47,620 bases of DNA from a virus. Of this stretch, positions 39,122 through 47,417 are shown in pieces. The position numbers were made by a program, and so were the translations under genes. The stretch covers positions 1 to 47,620 of IMG/VR virus record IMGVR_UViG_3300023096_000007; one strand, 5' to 3'. The notes beneath the pieces were generated by a model that saw only the letters and a list, made by a program, of their open reading frames with translations, was not told where the DNA came from and made no database searches. Within the stretch, counting starts at the first letter, position 1. Each line of letters begins with the position of its first letter.

Positions 39122-39500
39122 GCGCGTTTATCACCACTACACAAAAATGGAAGAATTTAATTGCAAAATGTGGAAAGGCTGCCCTATTGATGAAAGAGAA
39201 TCAATGATTCATAAATCAAGGGATTTAATGATTGATGTTTCTGCATTTGAGGCTGCAATGTTGAAAGCCGTTAATGAATGGCCATTTTCCTGCGAGGCAA
39301 ATTTAACAGCATCAGTAATTAATCACCAAGCCTGGCTAGGACATGCAGGATGCGCAATAAATCACGATGCACCAGAAGAATTAACTAGACTTGCGTGGTC
39401 AATGCTGAATAAAGAACAACAAGACGCTGCTAACTTAGCCGCTGATAATGTTAAAAATATATGGATGGAACGCTATGTTAGAAATAATGCAAATAAATAG
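39111..39500 (+). CDS. Conserved phage protein of the IbrAB neighbourhood
   Basis: 129 aa, TTG start at 39111 (keeps the 'KRVYHHYTKMEEFNCKMWKG' start typical of the family; an ATG 12 codons later is the alternative). 'NEWPFSCEANLTASVINHQAWLGHAGCAINHDAPEELTRLAW..L' is a widely conserved phage block ('W..S..hNLT....nr.AWLGqaAc.......E..tR.AW'). Role unknown. Overlaps the ParB-like gene by 11 nt and the GNAT gene by 26 nt. Confidence 0.65.
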   Translation: MKIKRVYHHYTKMEEFNCKMWKGCPIDERESMIHKSRDLMIDVSAFEAAMLKAVNEWPFSCEANLTASVINHQAWLGHAGCAINHDAPEELTRLAWSMLNKEQQDAANLAADNVKNIWMERYVRNNANK

Positions 39501-39852
39501 CACGCACATTGATTTTTATAATTACATGGGCCGCGTGTTCGGTTCACGTTTTATCGAAAAGCAAGTTGGCTTAAAGGTTTATGACGATGCAAATAAGCAA
39601 TGGGTTATTGCCTTGCAAGATAATATATTAGTTGGGTTTTGTTCATTACAGGCTAACACTGTTTCTGATTGTTTTGTATATCCTAATTATCGAAACAAAG
39701 GCATATTTAATTCGATGCTGGATAGCCTATTAAAAGATGCAAGTTATCGCGCTGTGTGTACTAAAATGAGTGTTACAGCCTTTCTTAATCGCGGGTTCAT
39801 CTTAACCAAACAAACTAAAAACTTCTTTTTTGTGGAGAGAAAAAATGCCTAA
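39475..39852 (+). CDS. GNAT-type N-acetyltransferase
   Basis: 125 aa from ATG 39475. 'NILVGFCSLQANTVSDCFVYPNYRNKGIFNSMLDSLL' carries the acetyl-CoA loop (RxxGx form YRNKGI). The C-terminal part 'CTKMSVTAFLNRGFILTKQTKNFFFVER' is the typical beta5-6. It could act on a protein, a metabolite, or on modified bases, since the operon also encodes a PAPS-reductase-like enzyme. Confidence 0.75.
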   Translation: MLEIMQINSTHIDFYNYMGRVFGSRFIEKQVGLKVYDDANKQWVIALQDNILVGFCSLQANTVSDCFVYPNYRNKGIFNSMLDSLLKDASYRAVCTKMSVTAFLNRGFILTKQTKNFFFVERKNA

Positions 39853-41062
39853 AATTGGACTTGGTATAAATGTGCATCAAGCGGCAATTGAGCGCATTGA
39901 ATGGACTTTTGATAATTTTGAAAGAATCTATATCAGCTATAGTGGCGGTAAAGATTCAGCGGTTATGTTGCACTTGGTTATGGATGAAGCTATTAAGCGC
40001 GGGCGTAAAATTGGCATGTTCCTGATTGATTGGGAAAATCAGATAACGCACACAATTGACCATATCAGAGATATGTACGAATTATATAAAGATCATGTAG
40101 AGCCTTATTGGGTTGCCCTGCCAATAACTACATGGAATGCTTGCAGTCAAATAGAGCCAGAGTGGACTGCTTGGGATGAAAATAAAAAAGAACTATGGGT
40201 TAGACAACCCGATCCTATGAGCATCACAGATAAATCTGTTTTCCCATTCTATTATGACGGAATATCATTTGAGGAGTTTGTACCTCTATTCGGTGAGTGG
40301 TATGCACAAGGTAAAGAATGCGCTTGTTTCGTTGGAATTAGGGCAGATGAGAGCTTGAATCGATTTAGAACTATTGCACGCGACAAAGACAAGAAAGACG
40401 GTAAAGCGTGGACTACATCCGTTATTGCTGATGTGTGGAATGTTTACCCAATTTACGACTTTAAGACAGCGGATATTTGGCGCTACTTTTCTAAGTTCAA
40501 TAAGCCTTACAATAAGCTTTATGACTTCATGCACCAGGCTGGCATTAAAATATCACAGATGCGTATTTGTGAGCCATTCGGCGATGAAGCTAGAAAAGGA
40601 TTATGGCTATATCAGGTTGTTGATCCTGCAATGTGGGCTAAAGTATGTTTACGGGTAGCTGGCGCAAACACAGGCGCTTTGTACGCCACTGAAAAAGGCG
40701 CGGTAATGGGTAACTATTCAATTGACTTGCCAGCTGGCCATACGTTTGAATCTTTCGCCAAACACTTGTTAAATACAATGCCACCTAAAACATCCGTGCA
40801 TTATAAAAACAAAATAGCAGTTTATTTAAACTGGTGGTCAAAACGTGGATATGATGAAGGAATCCCAGACAAGGCAGACAAGAAAATAGAGGCGCTTGGC
40901 AAAGTTCCGTCATGGCGCAAGGTGGTAAAGGTCATTCTAAAAAATGATTATTGGTGCAAAGGTTTAGGATTTAGTCCTACAAAATCTAGCGCATACAATA
41001 ATTATCTTGAGTTGATGAAACGCCGCAGGGCTGAATGGAATATTCAAGCGATTGAATCATGA
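39845..41062 (+). CDS. PAPS-reductase-family (IbrA-like) PP-loop protein
   Basis: 405 aa from ATG 39845 (GGAG 7 nt upstream; TTG 39830 is in frame). PP-loop SGGKDS at 33-38, then an ATP-pyrophosphatase core, 'FVGIRADESLNRFRTIARDK', 'YPIYDFKTADIWRYF', and the DUF3440-like C-terminus ('GLGFSPTKSSAYNNYLELMKRRRAEW'). Close in layout to IbrA of E. coli prophages, which act together with IbrB. Overlaps NinB by 4 nt. Confidence 0.85.
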   Translation: MPKIGLGINVHQAAIERIEWTFDNFERIYISYSGGKDSAVMLHLVMDEAIKRGRKIGMFLIDWENQITHTIDHIRDMYELYKDHVEPYWVALPITTWNACSQIEPEWTAWDENKKELWVRQPDPMSITDKSVFPFYYDGISFEEFVPLFGEWYAQGKECACFVGIRADESLNRFRTIARDKDKKDGKAWTTSVIADVWNVYPIYDFKTADIWRYFSKFNKPYNKLYDFMHQAGIKISQMRICEPFGDEARKGLWLYQVVDPAMWAKVCLRVAGANTGALYATEKGAVMGNYSIDLPAGHTFESFAKHLLNTMPPKTSVHYKNKIAVYLNWWSKRGYDEGIPDKADKKIEALGKVPSWRKVVKVILKNDYWCKGLGFSPTKSSAYNNYLELMKRRRAEWNIQAIES

Positions 41063-41499
41063 TTCACATTCTAGATAAAAGCTTGAGTGCTAACGTTAAA
41101 TCGTTCAATGAGAAAATAGCAAAGCTTGATCCAACACAGCGCCATAAGATTACAATTAAAGACTTCACAGAAACGCGCAGTGAGTTACAAAATAATCTTT
41201 CATTCGCGTGGTATGCCGAGCTTGCTAAAAACCTGAAAGAAGAAACAGCAGAAGGTTATCGCTGTTATTCTAAGTTGCATTTTGGCGTGCCTATCATGCG
41301 AATTGATGATGAAGAATTTAGACTGGTTTACGATAACGTGATTAAGCCGCTATCATACGAAAAGAAACTTGAGTTAATGAAATATCTGCCAGTAACAAGC
41401 TTGATGAACACAAAGCAGTTAAGCCAATACCTTGAAAACATGAAAGAGCATTTCTACACTAATCACGGCTACGATTTGAAGTTTCCCAATGATTACTAA
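41059..41499 (+). CDS. ninB: NinB (lambda Orf-like) recombination mediator
   Basis: 146 aa. 'LDPTQRHKITIKDFTETRSELQNNLSFAWYAELAK' and 'MKYLPVTSLMNTKQLSQYLENM' are the NinB/Orf hallmarks. It binds single-stranded DNA and replaces host RecFOR functions. ATGA overlap with the IbrA-like gene. Confidence 0.92.
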   Translation: MIHILDKSLSANVKSFNEKIAKLDPTQRHKITIKDFTETRSELQNNLSFAWYAELAKNLKEETAEGYRCYSKLHFGVPIMRIDDEEFRLVYDNVIKPLSYEKKLELMKYLPVTSLMNTKQLSQYLENMKEHFYTNHGYDLKFPNDY

Positions 41500-41803
41500 A
41501 TTCAGATACGTTCGCAGTAAGCGATTAATGGAAATGTACCGTGAGATTGCTTGCCAGAATTGCAGTAATAATGATGGTACAGTTTGCGGGGCGCATAGTA
41601 ATCAAGCGAAACATGGGAAAGGGCGTGGAATTAAGGCAAGTGATGAGTTTTGCGCAAGCTTATGCAACTACTGTCATGGCTGGCTAGATTGGGGCGAATG
41701 CTCAAGACAGGCTAAAGTTAAAATGTGGGAAGAAGCTCACATTAAAACTGTATCGAGATTAACAGATAAATTTGGCGATGAATATTTAAGGTTGGTAGCA
41801 TGA
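41489..41803 (+). CDS. YbcO-like (DUF1364) nuclease
   Basis: 104 aa. 'CQNCSNNDGTVCGAHSNQAKHGKGRGIKASDEFCASLCNYCHGWLD' has the zinc/HNH-like Cys-His arrangement of DUF1364/YbcO, a predicted structure-specific nuclease found after NinB in many phages. Overlaps NinB by 11 nt and DUF1064 by 4 nt. Confidence 0.85.
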   Translation: MITKFRYVRSKRLMEMYREIACQNCSNNDGTVCGAHSNQAKHGKGRGIKASDEFCASLCNYCHGWLDWGECSRQAKVKMWEEAHIKTVSRLTDKFGDEYLRLVA

Positions 41804-42132
41804 AAATTACACGTAGCAAATATAACAACGTAAAAATAGAAGATGATGGGCATAAATTCGATTCAAAGAAAGAGCATAAACGCTACTGTGAGCTAAAATT
41901 ATTGCTAAGAGGTGGCGTTATATCAGATTTGCGTTTGCAAGTGCCGTATGAGCTTATACCAGCTCAAACAGGCGGCATGAGAAAAGAACTAAAAACAGTA
42001 TATAAAGCTGATTTTGTTTATAATGAGAACGGCAAAGAAATAATTGAAGACACGAAGGGCGTTAAGACTGATTTGTATATCGTTAAGCGCAAACTAATGA
42101 AATATTTAGGCTATGAGATTACAGAGCTTTAA
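41800..42132 (+). CDS. DUF1064 endonuclease-like protein
   Basis: 110 aa. 'KYNNVKIEDDGHKFDSKKEHKRYCELKLL' and 'YKADFVYNENGKEIIEDTKGVKTDLYIVKRKLMKYL' are the DUF1064 core, with the D...E-x-T/K arrangement of a restriction-endonuclease-like fold. Likely a Holliday-junction or packaging-related nuclease; catalytic residues plausible, not proven. Confidence 0.88.
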   Translation: MKITRSKYNNVKIEDDGHKFDSKKEHKRYCELKLLLRGGVISDLRLQVPYELIPAQTGGMRKELKTVYKADFVYNENGKEIIEDTKGVKTDLYIVKRKLMKYLGYEITEL

Positions 42133-42156
42133 GGCATTGAAAATAGCACAGGAGTT

Positions 42157-42345
42157 ATGATGAAAAAGAAAGATTTAGACAAATTCCATCGGCATGAGGC
42201 ATTAGACCGCGCCCATGTAGTGCGTGACATAATTTATAATCATTTACTTGATCATCCATACATTGACTTAAATAAAAAACTTAGAAAGAAAGTTGAGAAA
42301 GCCGCTGATTTAATTGGCATTGTTTACCAAGAAATTGGCACGTAA
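42157..42345 (+). CDS. Hypothetical protein
   Basis: 62 aa, basic, helical, 'DKFHRHEALDRAHVVRDIIYNHLLDHPYIDLNKKLRKKVEKAAD', like small phage proteins that begin with 'K.HE.lDRa.v'. GGAG site. Unknown. Confidence 0.55.
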   Translation: MMKKKDLDKFHRHEALDRAHVVRDIIYNHLLDHPYIDLNKKLRKKVEKAADLIGIVYQEIGT

Positions 42346-42347
42346 AA

Positions 42348-42467
42348 ATGAATGAACTAATAAACCTAATCAACCAGTCACCTGAACTCTCGGAAGAGTG
42401 GATTGCATTTGCAGAATCATTGCCGTGGATGGATGAACCTCCGCAACTTGAATGGGATGAATCATGA
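42348..42467 (+). CDS. Small acidic protein
   Basis: 39 aa, acidic and Trp-containing (MNELINLINQSPELSEEWIA...EWDES). ATGA overlap with the next ORF and 2 nt after the previous gene. Unknown. Confidence 0.45.
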   Translation: MNELINLINQSPELSEEWIAFAESLPWMDEPPQLEWDES

Positions 42468-42643
42468 ATGACTACGACTTCTTCGGTGCTGAAATAATGC
42501 ACCACAGAGCGCAACAATACGTTGCCGAAAACTTCAAAGAAGGTGATGGTTATCGTGTGACTGATATAAACGGAAAGCCATTGTTTGGCTTAGTTCCTAA
42601 CGACAATAAACCCGTCCATAAATTAATATTGCCTCAATCATAA
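42464..42643 (+). CDS. Small hypothetical protein
   Basis: 59 aa (MNDYDFFGAEIMHHRAQQYV...), last gene of the early rightward set. ATGA overlap upstream. 'DGYRVTDINGKPLFGLVPND' looks like a beta hairpin. Unknown. Confidence 0.45.
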   Translation: MNDYDFFGAEIMHHRAQQYVAENFKEGDGYRVTDINGKPLFGLVPNDNKPVHKLILPQS

Positions 42644-42713
42644 TATCGCTTTACTAAACAATAGCGTTCAATTAATATTGCGCGTGAAATACCATTAAAT
42701 CAAAGGACAAATC

Positions 42714-43100
42714 ATGGCAAAATGGGTAAACGCAAAAGTATTAGATGAAGGCCCTAATTACATTAAGGTCAATTGCAATAAAGTAGTCCTAGTCCCTTCG
42801 TACACAGCAGGTGACAGTTACGCTACAGTTAACGGCGCGGCATTGGCTGATGTGACAGGTTTGGCTTCTGCTGACTTTGTCTTAGCATCATCAGGCAGCA
42901 ATCGCACATTAACAGCAGCAACAAAAACAGACACAGCGGCTAACTCAAGCGGTGGCGGTGCTGGTAATCATATTGCCTATCTAAACACTACAGGTTCAGA
43001 GGTTCTTTGGGTAACTAACGAAACATCAGGTCAAGCCGTTGTATCAGGTAATCCAGTTGTATTCCCTAGCTTAGTTTACACATCAGTACAGCCAGTTTAA
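42714..43100 (+). CDS. Small structural protein of the second fibre module
   Basis: 128 aa. Thr/Ser/Ala/Gly-rich beta pattern ('VNGAALADVTGLASADFVLASSGSNRTLTAATKTDTAANSS'), resembling decoration or fibre-base proteins. AAAGGA site 9 nt upstream. The 70-nt gap before it contains a possible promoter (TTTACT, 17 nt, TAATAT). It precedes a large fibre gene by 3 nt. Confidence 0.55.
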   Translation: MAKWVNAKVLDEGPNYIKVNCNKVVLVPSYTAGDSYATVNGAALADVTGLASADFVLASSGSNRTLTAATKTDTAANSSGGGAGNHIAYLNTTGSEVLWVTNETSGQAVVSGNPVVFPSLVYTSVQPV

Positions 43101-43103
43101 GAC

Positions 43104-45575
43104 ATGGCAAATCGTAGCGATAACTTTACCGCTGCGGATGGCGCAAGTTCGCTATTTGGGCGCACGCCTAGTGATGGCGGCTCTGCATGGTTAATCTATA
43201 ACGGTACATGGGGAATTATAGGCAATGAAGCCTATCCCTCTGCAATCAATGTAGCTGGTATATCCCCAGGCGCTTCACGCGCACACGCTGTATTAGAATC
43301 CAGCTCATCAGTTGGTGAAATAACCCATACGCTATCAGGCACGATTGACGTTGCTTTAATCATGCGTTTTACCGATATAAATAACTTTATGTTTATTTAT
43401 ATCACCACATCAGCAATTCAGCTTTATAGCGTAGTTGGTGGAACAGTATCAAATATCGCTAATGCCAGCGGATTAGGAACTATCATTGTTGGCGATGTTA
43501 TTCGCTGGGATGTAACGGCAGCAAACCTTCACACAGTAACCAAAAATGGCGGCGGGACAGTTTTAAGTTTCCCCTCAAGCGCAAATGCAACTGGCACTAA
43601 AGTCGGTATGCGTGGCTATGTTACAGGTTCACGTTATCCTGATTTTAGTTATGTAGACAAAGGTGCGCCATCAGGAACGACATTAACCGCGCCTAATTCA
43701 ACACAAAATAATACATCTGCATCAGGTTCAATTAGTAGCACAATAACTTTAGCTGGCGCTAATGCCACACAAAACAATTTAAGCGCATCAGGCTCAATCA
43801 CATCTAACTCAATAACTCCGACTGACTTTGCATCAGGCAGATTTTTTCAGCGCGTTGGCACGTCAAAAAACATTGTTTTTAGTGGGGCTTATGTAGCTGC
43901 TGGTGGTAATAGTGTTTGGATTGAAGTTAGACTTCAAGACCAAGTAACGGTAAAACAAGCATTAACAATACTATCTAGTGCGACAGTTGGTTCAGGCTCT
44001 TACACAGGCACTTTAAACGTACCACAGGGCGGTAAATCAGAGAAGTATACCTACGTTGCACAAATTCGAGATGCTAGCAATAACGTATTGGCCACTAGCG
44101 CACCAACAAGTAACTTATGGCGCGTAGGCGCAGCATTTGGTTGTATCGGCTCATCAAGTGGTGAGAAGTGGTTTAACAGTGATGGCGGCACAGGATTTAC
44201 AGCTAACGCAGGTGTTAACCAATACACACTAGGCAACGTATTTGCAGACTTCACAGCAGATGGCCCAATACAATTATTAGCTAATACGCTGAATGATTTA
44301 TTAAACGTACCTGTTTGTATGGTTAACTCGTCAGCCGCAGGATCAAAACTTGCTACAGGATGGCAATCAGGCGGTAGCAACTACATAAGCTTTACAAATG
44401 ATATTAATGCTGTAGGCGGTACGTTAGAGGCTGTATGGTCAGTGGTAGGCGTAAACGATGCTTACGATGGCTCTATAGTATCTCAAGCGGCGCATGAAGC
44501 TAATTATCGCGCTTTAATCAGCAATACACGAACCTTCACAGGTCAGCCAACTTTAAAATTCTTTATCACTGGCGCTCAAAGCCATAATGGTTCAGATGAT
44601 ACAAAAGCAGGTTGGGTGCGTGCAGCAGAATTAAACGTAGCTGATGATGCTAATAACTATTATGCAGTAGCTTCACAAGACTTAACACGCACAGGCGATC
44701 AACTTCATTTAACAGCAGCCTCGTACACTATACAAGTAGGTGAGCGCATGGTGCTAACTGCTAATGCGGTTTATGGAAGCTCTAACTATTATCGCGGCCC
44801 ACATATAGGCACTGTAAACGCATCAGGCACAACGATATTAATAAACGTAGTTAATAATGCGGCGGCAACTAATCTATCAGTTACATCTAATCATGGATTT
44901 GAAGCAACAGACGGAAGCGGCGCGTTATCTATTGCTAATGGTGCTGTAAGTGTAACAAGTCCTACGCAATTAACTGCCACAGCAGGGCGCACAATAGTAC
45001 CTCCTGTCACGTTAAAATATGCATGGAAAGCTCAAGCTTTACCAAATGGATTTAATGGCGTTAGAGACAACACCACGCAAGCATTGCCGATGGAGTCAGA
45101 AGCGGATGGCATCACGTCATCCAATGAGCTAACAGCGCCAAACTCAACACAAAACAACTTGAGTTCCAGCGGCGCGATAATTGCCACTAGGACACTATCG
45201 GCTGCAACCAGCACACAAAATAACCTGTCAACATCAGGCGCTATAGCATCATCAGGATTCTTAGGCGGCGCTAACGCTACGCAGAATAATCTAAGTAGTT
45301 CAGGTGCAATAACACAGACTTACACGTTATCAGCGTCTAACAGCGTTCAGAATAACTTAAGCCAAAGCGGATCAGTCGCACCTGTAACGGTTACATTAAC
45401 AGCAACTAATTCAGTACAAAACAACTTAAGTGATAGCGGTATAATCGGACAATCAGTATTATTAACTGCGGAAGATTCAACTCAAAACAATCTTAGCGGC
45501 TATCCTACTGATATTGTTTACGGAACGGTCTATTGGCACATTGCTAAAGCTCGCAAAAGTATTTCTTGGTCATGA
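43104..45575 (+). CDS. Tail fibre/spike with SGNH-hydrolase-like domain and repeats
   Basis: 823 aa. N-terminal concanavalin-like half ('LFGRTPSDGGSAWLIYNGTWGI'), then two short repeats (residues about 193-235), then a central region with features of SGNH/sialate-O-acetylesterase-type hydrolases ('FGCIGSSSGEKW', a late 'TRTGDQLHLTAASYTIQVGERM' with D..H), then six more repeats at the C-terminus ('STQNNLSxSGxI'). It probably binds and deacetylates host surface glycan. It is 20 kb from the main tail genes. Confidence 0.75.
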   Translation: MANRSDNFTAADGASSLFGRTPSDGGSAWLIYNGTWGIIGNEAYPSAINVAGISPGASRAHAVLESSSSVGEITHTLSGTIDVALIMRFTDINNFMFIYITTSAIQLYSVVGGTVSNIANASGLGTIIVGDVIRWDVTAANLHTVTKNGGGTVLSFPSSANATGTKVGMRGYVTGSRYPDFSYVDKGAPSGTTLTAPNSTQNNTSASGSISSTITLAGANATQNNLSASGSITSNSITPTDFASGRFFQRVGTSKNIVFSGAYVAAGGNSVWIEVRLQDQVTVKQALTILSSATVGSGSYTGTLNVPQGGKSEKYTYVAQIRDASNNVLATSAPTSNLWRVGAAFGCIGSSSGEKWFNSDGGTGFTANAGVNQYTLGNVFADFTADGPIQLLANTLNDLLNVPVCMVNSSAAGSKLATGWQSGGSNYISFTNDINAVGGTLEAVWSVVGVNDAYDGSIVSQAAHEANYRALISNTRTFTGQPTLKFFITGAQSHNGSDDTKAGWVRAAELNVADDANNYYAVASQDLTRTGDQLHLTAASYTIQVGERMVLTANAVYGSSNYYRGPHIGTVNASGTTILINVVNNAAATNLSVTSNHGFEATDGSGALSIANGAVSVTSPTQLTATAGRTIVPPVTLKYAWKAQALPNGFNGVRDNTTQALPMESEADGITSSNELTAPNSTQNNLSSSGAIIATRTLSAATSTQNNLSTSGAIASSGFLGGANATQNNLSSSGAITQTYTLSASNSVQNNLSQSGSVAPVTVTLTATNSVQNNLSDSGIIGQSVLLTAEDSTQNNLSGYPTDIVYGTVYWHIAKARKSISWS
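43680..43812 (+). repeat. Two short tandem repeats in the fibre gene, first block
   Basis: Two copies of the about 22-residue unit 'L.ApNaTQNNlSaSGsI', separating the N-terminal domain from the hydrolase-like domain. Confidence 0.75.
45127..45510 (+). repeat. Six tandem repeats at the fibre C-terminus
   Basis: Six copies of the same about 20-22 residue unit (STQNNLSSSGAI, STQNNLSTSGAI, ATQNNLSSSGAI, SVQNNLSQSGSV, SVQNNLSDSGII, STQNNLSG). DNA copies differ at third codon positions, so the unit is kept by selection at protein level. Confidence 0.8.
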
Positions 45576-45585
45576 TAGGAAAATA

Positions 45586-45939
45586 ATGGCATTCCCTCCA
45601 AAATCACCAATAGAACAAGTATTTTTAGGTTTCGATCTCCGCGCAATCGTTAAAGGCGATGACAAGATTGATATTGCCTCTCTGTGCGTTAGAGGCGTAC
45701 CCGCAGCTATAGCATCATCATCATTAACGCTAGATGGGCAACTAACAATCGTGACTCAAGACATTGTAGACGCTAATGAAGGCGATATAGATGAATCTTA
45801 TATCGGTAAAGCAGCTATTCAAAAGGTAAGTGATGGCATTATCGGCGCTTATTACTCAATCTCAATCACTGGTAAAACAGAAAAAGGATTAGTCTTTCAA
45901 GAAGAATCATCTATCTGGATAGTGCGTAAGGGTTGCTAA
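45586..45939 (+). CDS. Structural-region protein after the fibre
   Basis: 117 aa from ATG 45586 (AGGAA upstream). 'FPPKSPIEQVFLGFDLRAIVKGDDKIDIASLCVRGVP' followed by 'TIVTQDIVDANEGDIDESYIGKAAIQKVSDGIIGAYYSISI' is a phage beta-sandwich-like small protein often near fibres. No chaperone motif recognised; could assist fibre assembly. Confidence 0.5.
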   Translation: MAFPPKSPIEQVFLGFDLRAIVKGDDKIDIASLCVRGVPAAIASSSLTLDGQLTIVTQDIVDANEGDIDESYIGKAAIQKVSDGIIGAYYSISITGKTEKGLVFQEESSIWIVRKGC

Positions 45940-45983
45940 TAAACAACAATCATAAATAAATATTAAATAACGTAATAAATGCC

Positions 45984-46011
45984 TTGTAATATATCCTAAT
46001 AAGAGTATATT
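45984..46011 (+). promoter_or_regulatory. Candidate promoter for the terminal small-gene cluster
   Basis: TTGTAA, 16-nt spacer, TATATT. Predicted start (about 46018) coincides with the ATG of the next gene, so that gene could be leaderless, or the promoter mainly serves later genes. AT-rich surroundings make chance matches likely. Confidence 0.35.
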
Positions 46012-46017
46012 TAATAC

Positions 46018-46164
46018 ATGAGCGAAACAGTTAAAAGAAAAGCAGGCAGACCCGTAGTAGCAGATAACGGCAAAAACCGCACTTTTCGACTAACTGACGC
46101 ACAATACGCCAAAATGAAATTACTTGGCGGTGTTAAATGGCTTAAATCATTGTTAGGAGATTAG
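46018..46164 (+). CDS. Small basic protein (AT-hook/HTH-like start)
   Basis: 48 aa. 'SETVKRKAGRPVVADNGKNRTFRLTDAQYAKMKLLGGVKWLKSLL': a KAGRP AT-hook-like start, then 'R.FRLTDAQY.K.K.LGG..WLK.LL', a frequent small phage pattern. Probably DNA-binding; role unknown. No ribosome site visible. Confidence 0.55.
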   Translation: MSETVKRKAGRPVVADNGKNRTFRLTDAQYAKMKLLGGVKWLKSLLGD

Positions 46165-46168
46165 CAAT

Positions 46169-46498
46169 ATGTACCACGTTAAAACTAACGAGCCTCCATG
46201 TTTAGAGATAGTTGACAATAATATTGTCGTTAGCACTCATATCTCTAGTGCGCGTAATGAAGAAAGTAATGATTTTTTATTTGAATTATCTCAAGATTAC
46301 ATTAATGAAGAAGGCGAAACTGCAATTCAAACAAGTTTTAAATTATCAGAATTACTTGAACATGAAATTGAAGGATATGAGTTAGTAAATGAAAAAGAAG
46401 AAGAAATATTAGATATTGAATCAAAACCGTTATTCGATAAAATAAAAGAAGAATTATTGGAATTAATAGATAGAATTGACGTATTGAAATACAAATGA
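46169..46498 (+). CDS. Acidic hypothetical protein
   Basis: 109 aa, strongly acidic ('YINEEGETAIQTSFKLSELLEHEIEGYELVNEKEEEILDIE'). GGAG-containing site 10 nt upstream. Unknown; acidity would suit a nucleic-acid mimic, but nothing more supports that. Confidence 0.5.
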   Translation: MYHVKTNEPPCLEIVDNNIVVSTHISSARNEESNDFLFELSQDYINEEGETAIQTSFKLSELLEHEIEGYELVNEKEEEILDIESKPLFDKIKEELLELIDRIDVLKYK

Positions 46499-46574
46499 TT
46501 TTTAATGCAGCAAAGCCCCAAAGAGCTACTAACTCAATAAGGCTTCTAATCAATCAACTAAAGGAGTAGTTAAT

Positions 46575-46775
46575 ATGACTGAAATAATTATACCAGAGAC
46601 AATGGAAGCTTATAAGCAAGCAATTGTTTCTTTTCAAAAGTTTAGTGATGTACTAAATGCCAGCAAGCCAACTATTAAAGAGCTTTCAGAAAATATAGAA
46701 AACGCATCAAAACAGTTAAAATTCATTACTGCAAGCGCGCTTGATGAAAGACTTAAAAGATTGAGTGGTAATTAA
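46575..46775 (+). CDS. Small helical hypothetical protein
   Basis: 66 aa, helix-rich ('MEAYKQAIVSFQKFSDVLNASKPTIKELSENIENASKQLKFI'). AGGAG site. The 75 nt before it hold only a weak inverted repeat (AAGCC/GGCTT) and the ribosome site. Unknown. Confidence 0.5.
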   Translation: MTEIIIPETMEAYKQAIVSFQKFSDVLNASKPTIKELSENIENASKQLKFITASALDERLKRLSGN

Positions 46776-46777
46776 TC

Positions 46778-46864
46778 ATGGATATTCAGGACTACATATT
46801 TACATTCATTATTGTATGCTTGGTCATTACTATCATTGCCATTGAATACAAGAACAGGAAGTGA
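46778..46864 (+). CDS. Tiny membrane peptide
   Basis: 28 aa, one membrane helix (YIFTFIIVCLVITIIAIEY) with a basic end. GTGA overlap with the next gene supports coding. Unknown. Confidence 0.4.
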   Translation: MDIQDYIFTFIIVCLVITIIAIEYKNRK

Positions 46865-47049
46865 GTCTTATCATGCACCTACAAACAATCAAACCATCTT
46901 TAATGGATATGTTATCCAAGATAGAACAGAACACTAAGCAATCAGATACAAAGATTGTGGTGTCAATCACTAAAGCAGAACGTGACCGCAAGTTAGATGA
47001 ATGGATAGCCACAGTAGAGAACTACAAGACCCGTCCAATGTTTAGATGA
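46861..47049 (+). CDS. Small helical protein before HNH gene
   Basis: 62 aa from GTG 46861 (ATG 46873 possible). 'LMDMLSKIEQNTKQSDTKIVVSITKAERDRKLDEWIATVENY' is amphipathic. ATGA overlap with the HNH gene. Unknown. Confidence 0.5.
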   Translation: MSLIMHLQTIKPSLMDMLSKIEQNTKQSDTKIVVSITKAERDRKLDEWIATVENYKTRPMFR

Positions 47050-47417
47050 AACTAAAGACCCTATCTAATCGCATTAAGCCTATGCGCACTGCTAGAGTAG
47101 CCTACATACAGTACGCTAGTGGAAGTAACGCATTAGCCAAGCCTCATGCTGGCGGGTCAGCAGACAAGCGCATACAAGGCAGAGCATTACAATTAAGACG
47201 CAAGAAGCTATGGTCGCAATCCCCATGTTGCGCTATGTGTGGCAGACTAACAGAGTACCCATCAGGCTTTGAGTTAGACCACATAATCCCTCTATTCGCT
47301 AACGGGAGTGATGATGATGAATCGAATCAGCAGATACTGTGTAATGGATTAGACGGATGCCATAAGATAAAGACCCGCCAAGACAAAAGAAAGTACAGAA
47401 CGTTCCGAAACTTCTAA
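47046..47417 (+). CDS. HNH endonuclease next to the packaging region
   Basis: 123 aa. Zinc Cys pair 'CCAMCGRL', 'ELDHIIPLFANGSDDDESNQQILC' and 'CHKIKTRQDKRKYR': a complete HNH motif with the DH-N-H residues. In HK97-like phages (gp74) an HNH protein next to terS/terL is needed for cos cutting. If the genome is circular, this gene precedes terS by about 270 nt, matching that order. Confidence 0.88.
   Translation: MKLKTLSNRIKPMRTARVAYIQYASGSNALAKPHAGGSADKRIQGRALQLRRKKLWSQSPCCAMCGRLTEYPSGFELDHIIPLFANGSDDDESNQQILCNGLDGCHKIKTRQDKRKYRTFRNF

Noticed and set aside
43680-45510. CRISPR array or DNA-level satellite in the fibre gene
   Set aside because: Repeats are in frame, vary at third codon positions and encode a conserved peptide; there are no spacers. 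No CRISPR-like array was seen anywhere in the window.
46499-46574. Third copy of the E1/E2 RNA
   Set aside because: An AAGCC...GGCTT inverted repeat and a GCTACTAACTC segment look faintly similar, but there is no long closing stem, no UACUC hairpin and no U-run.
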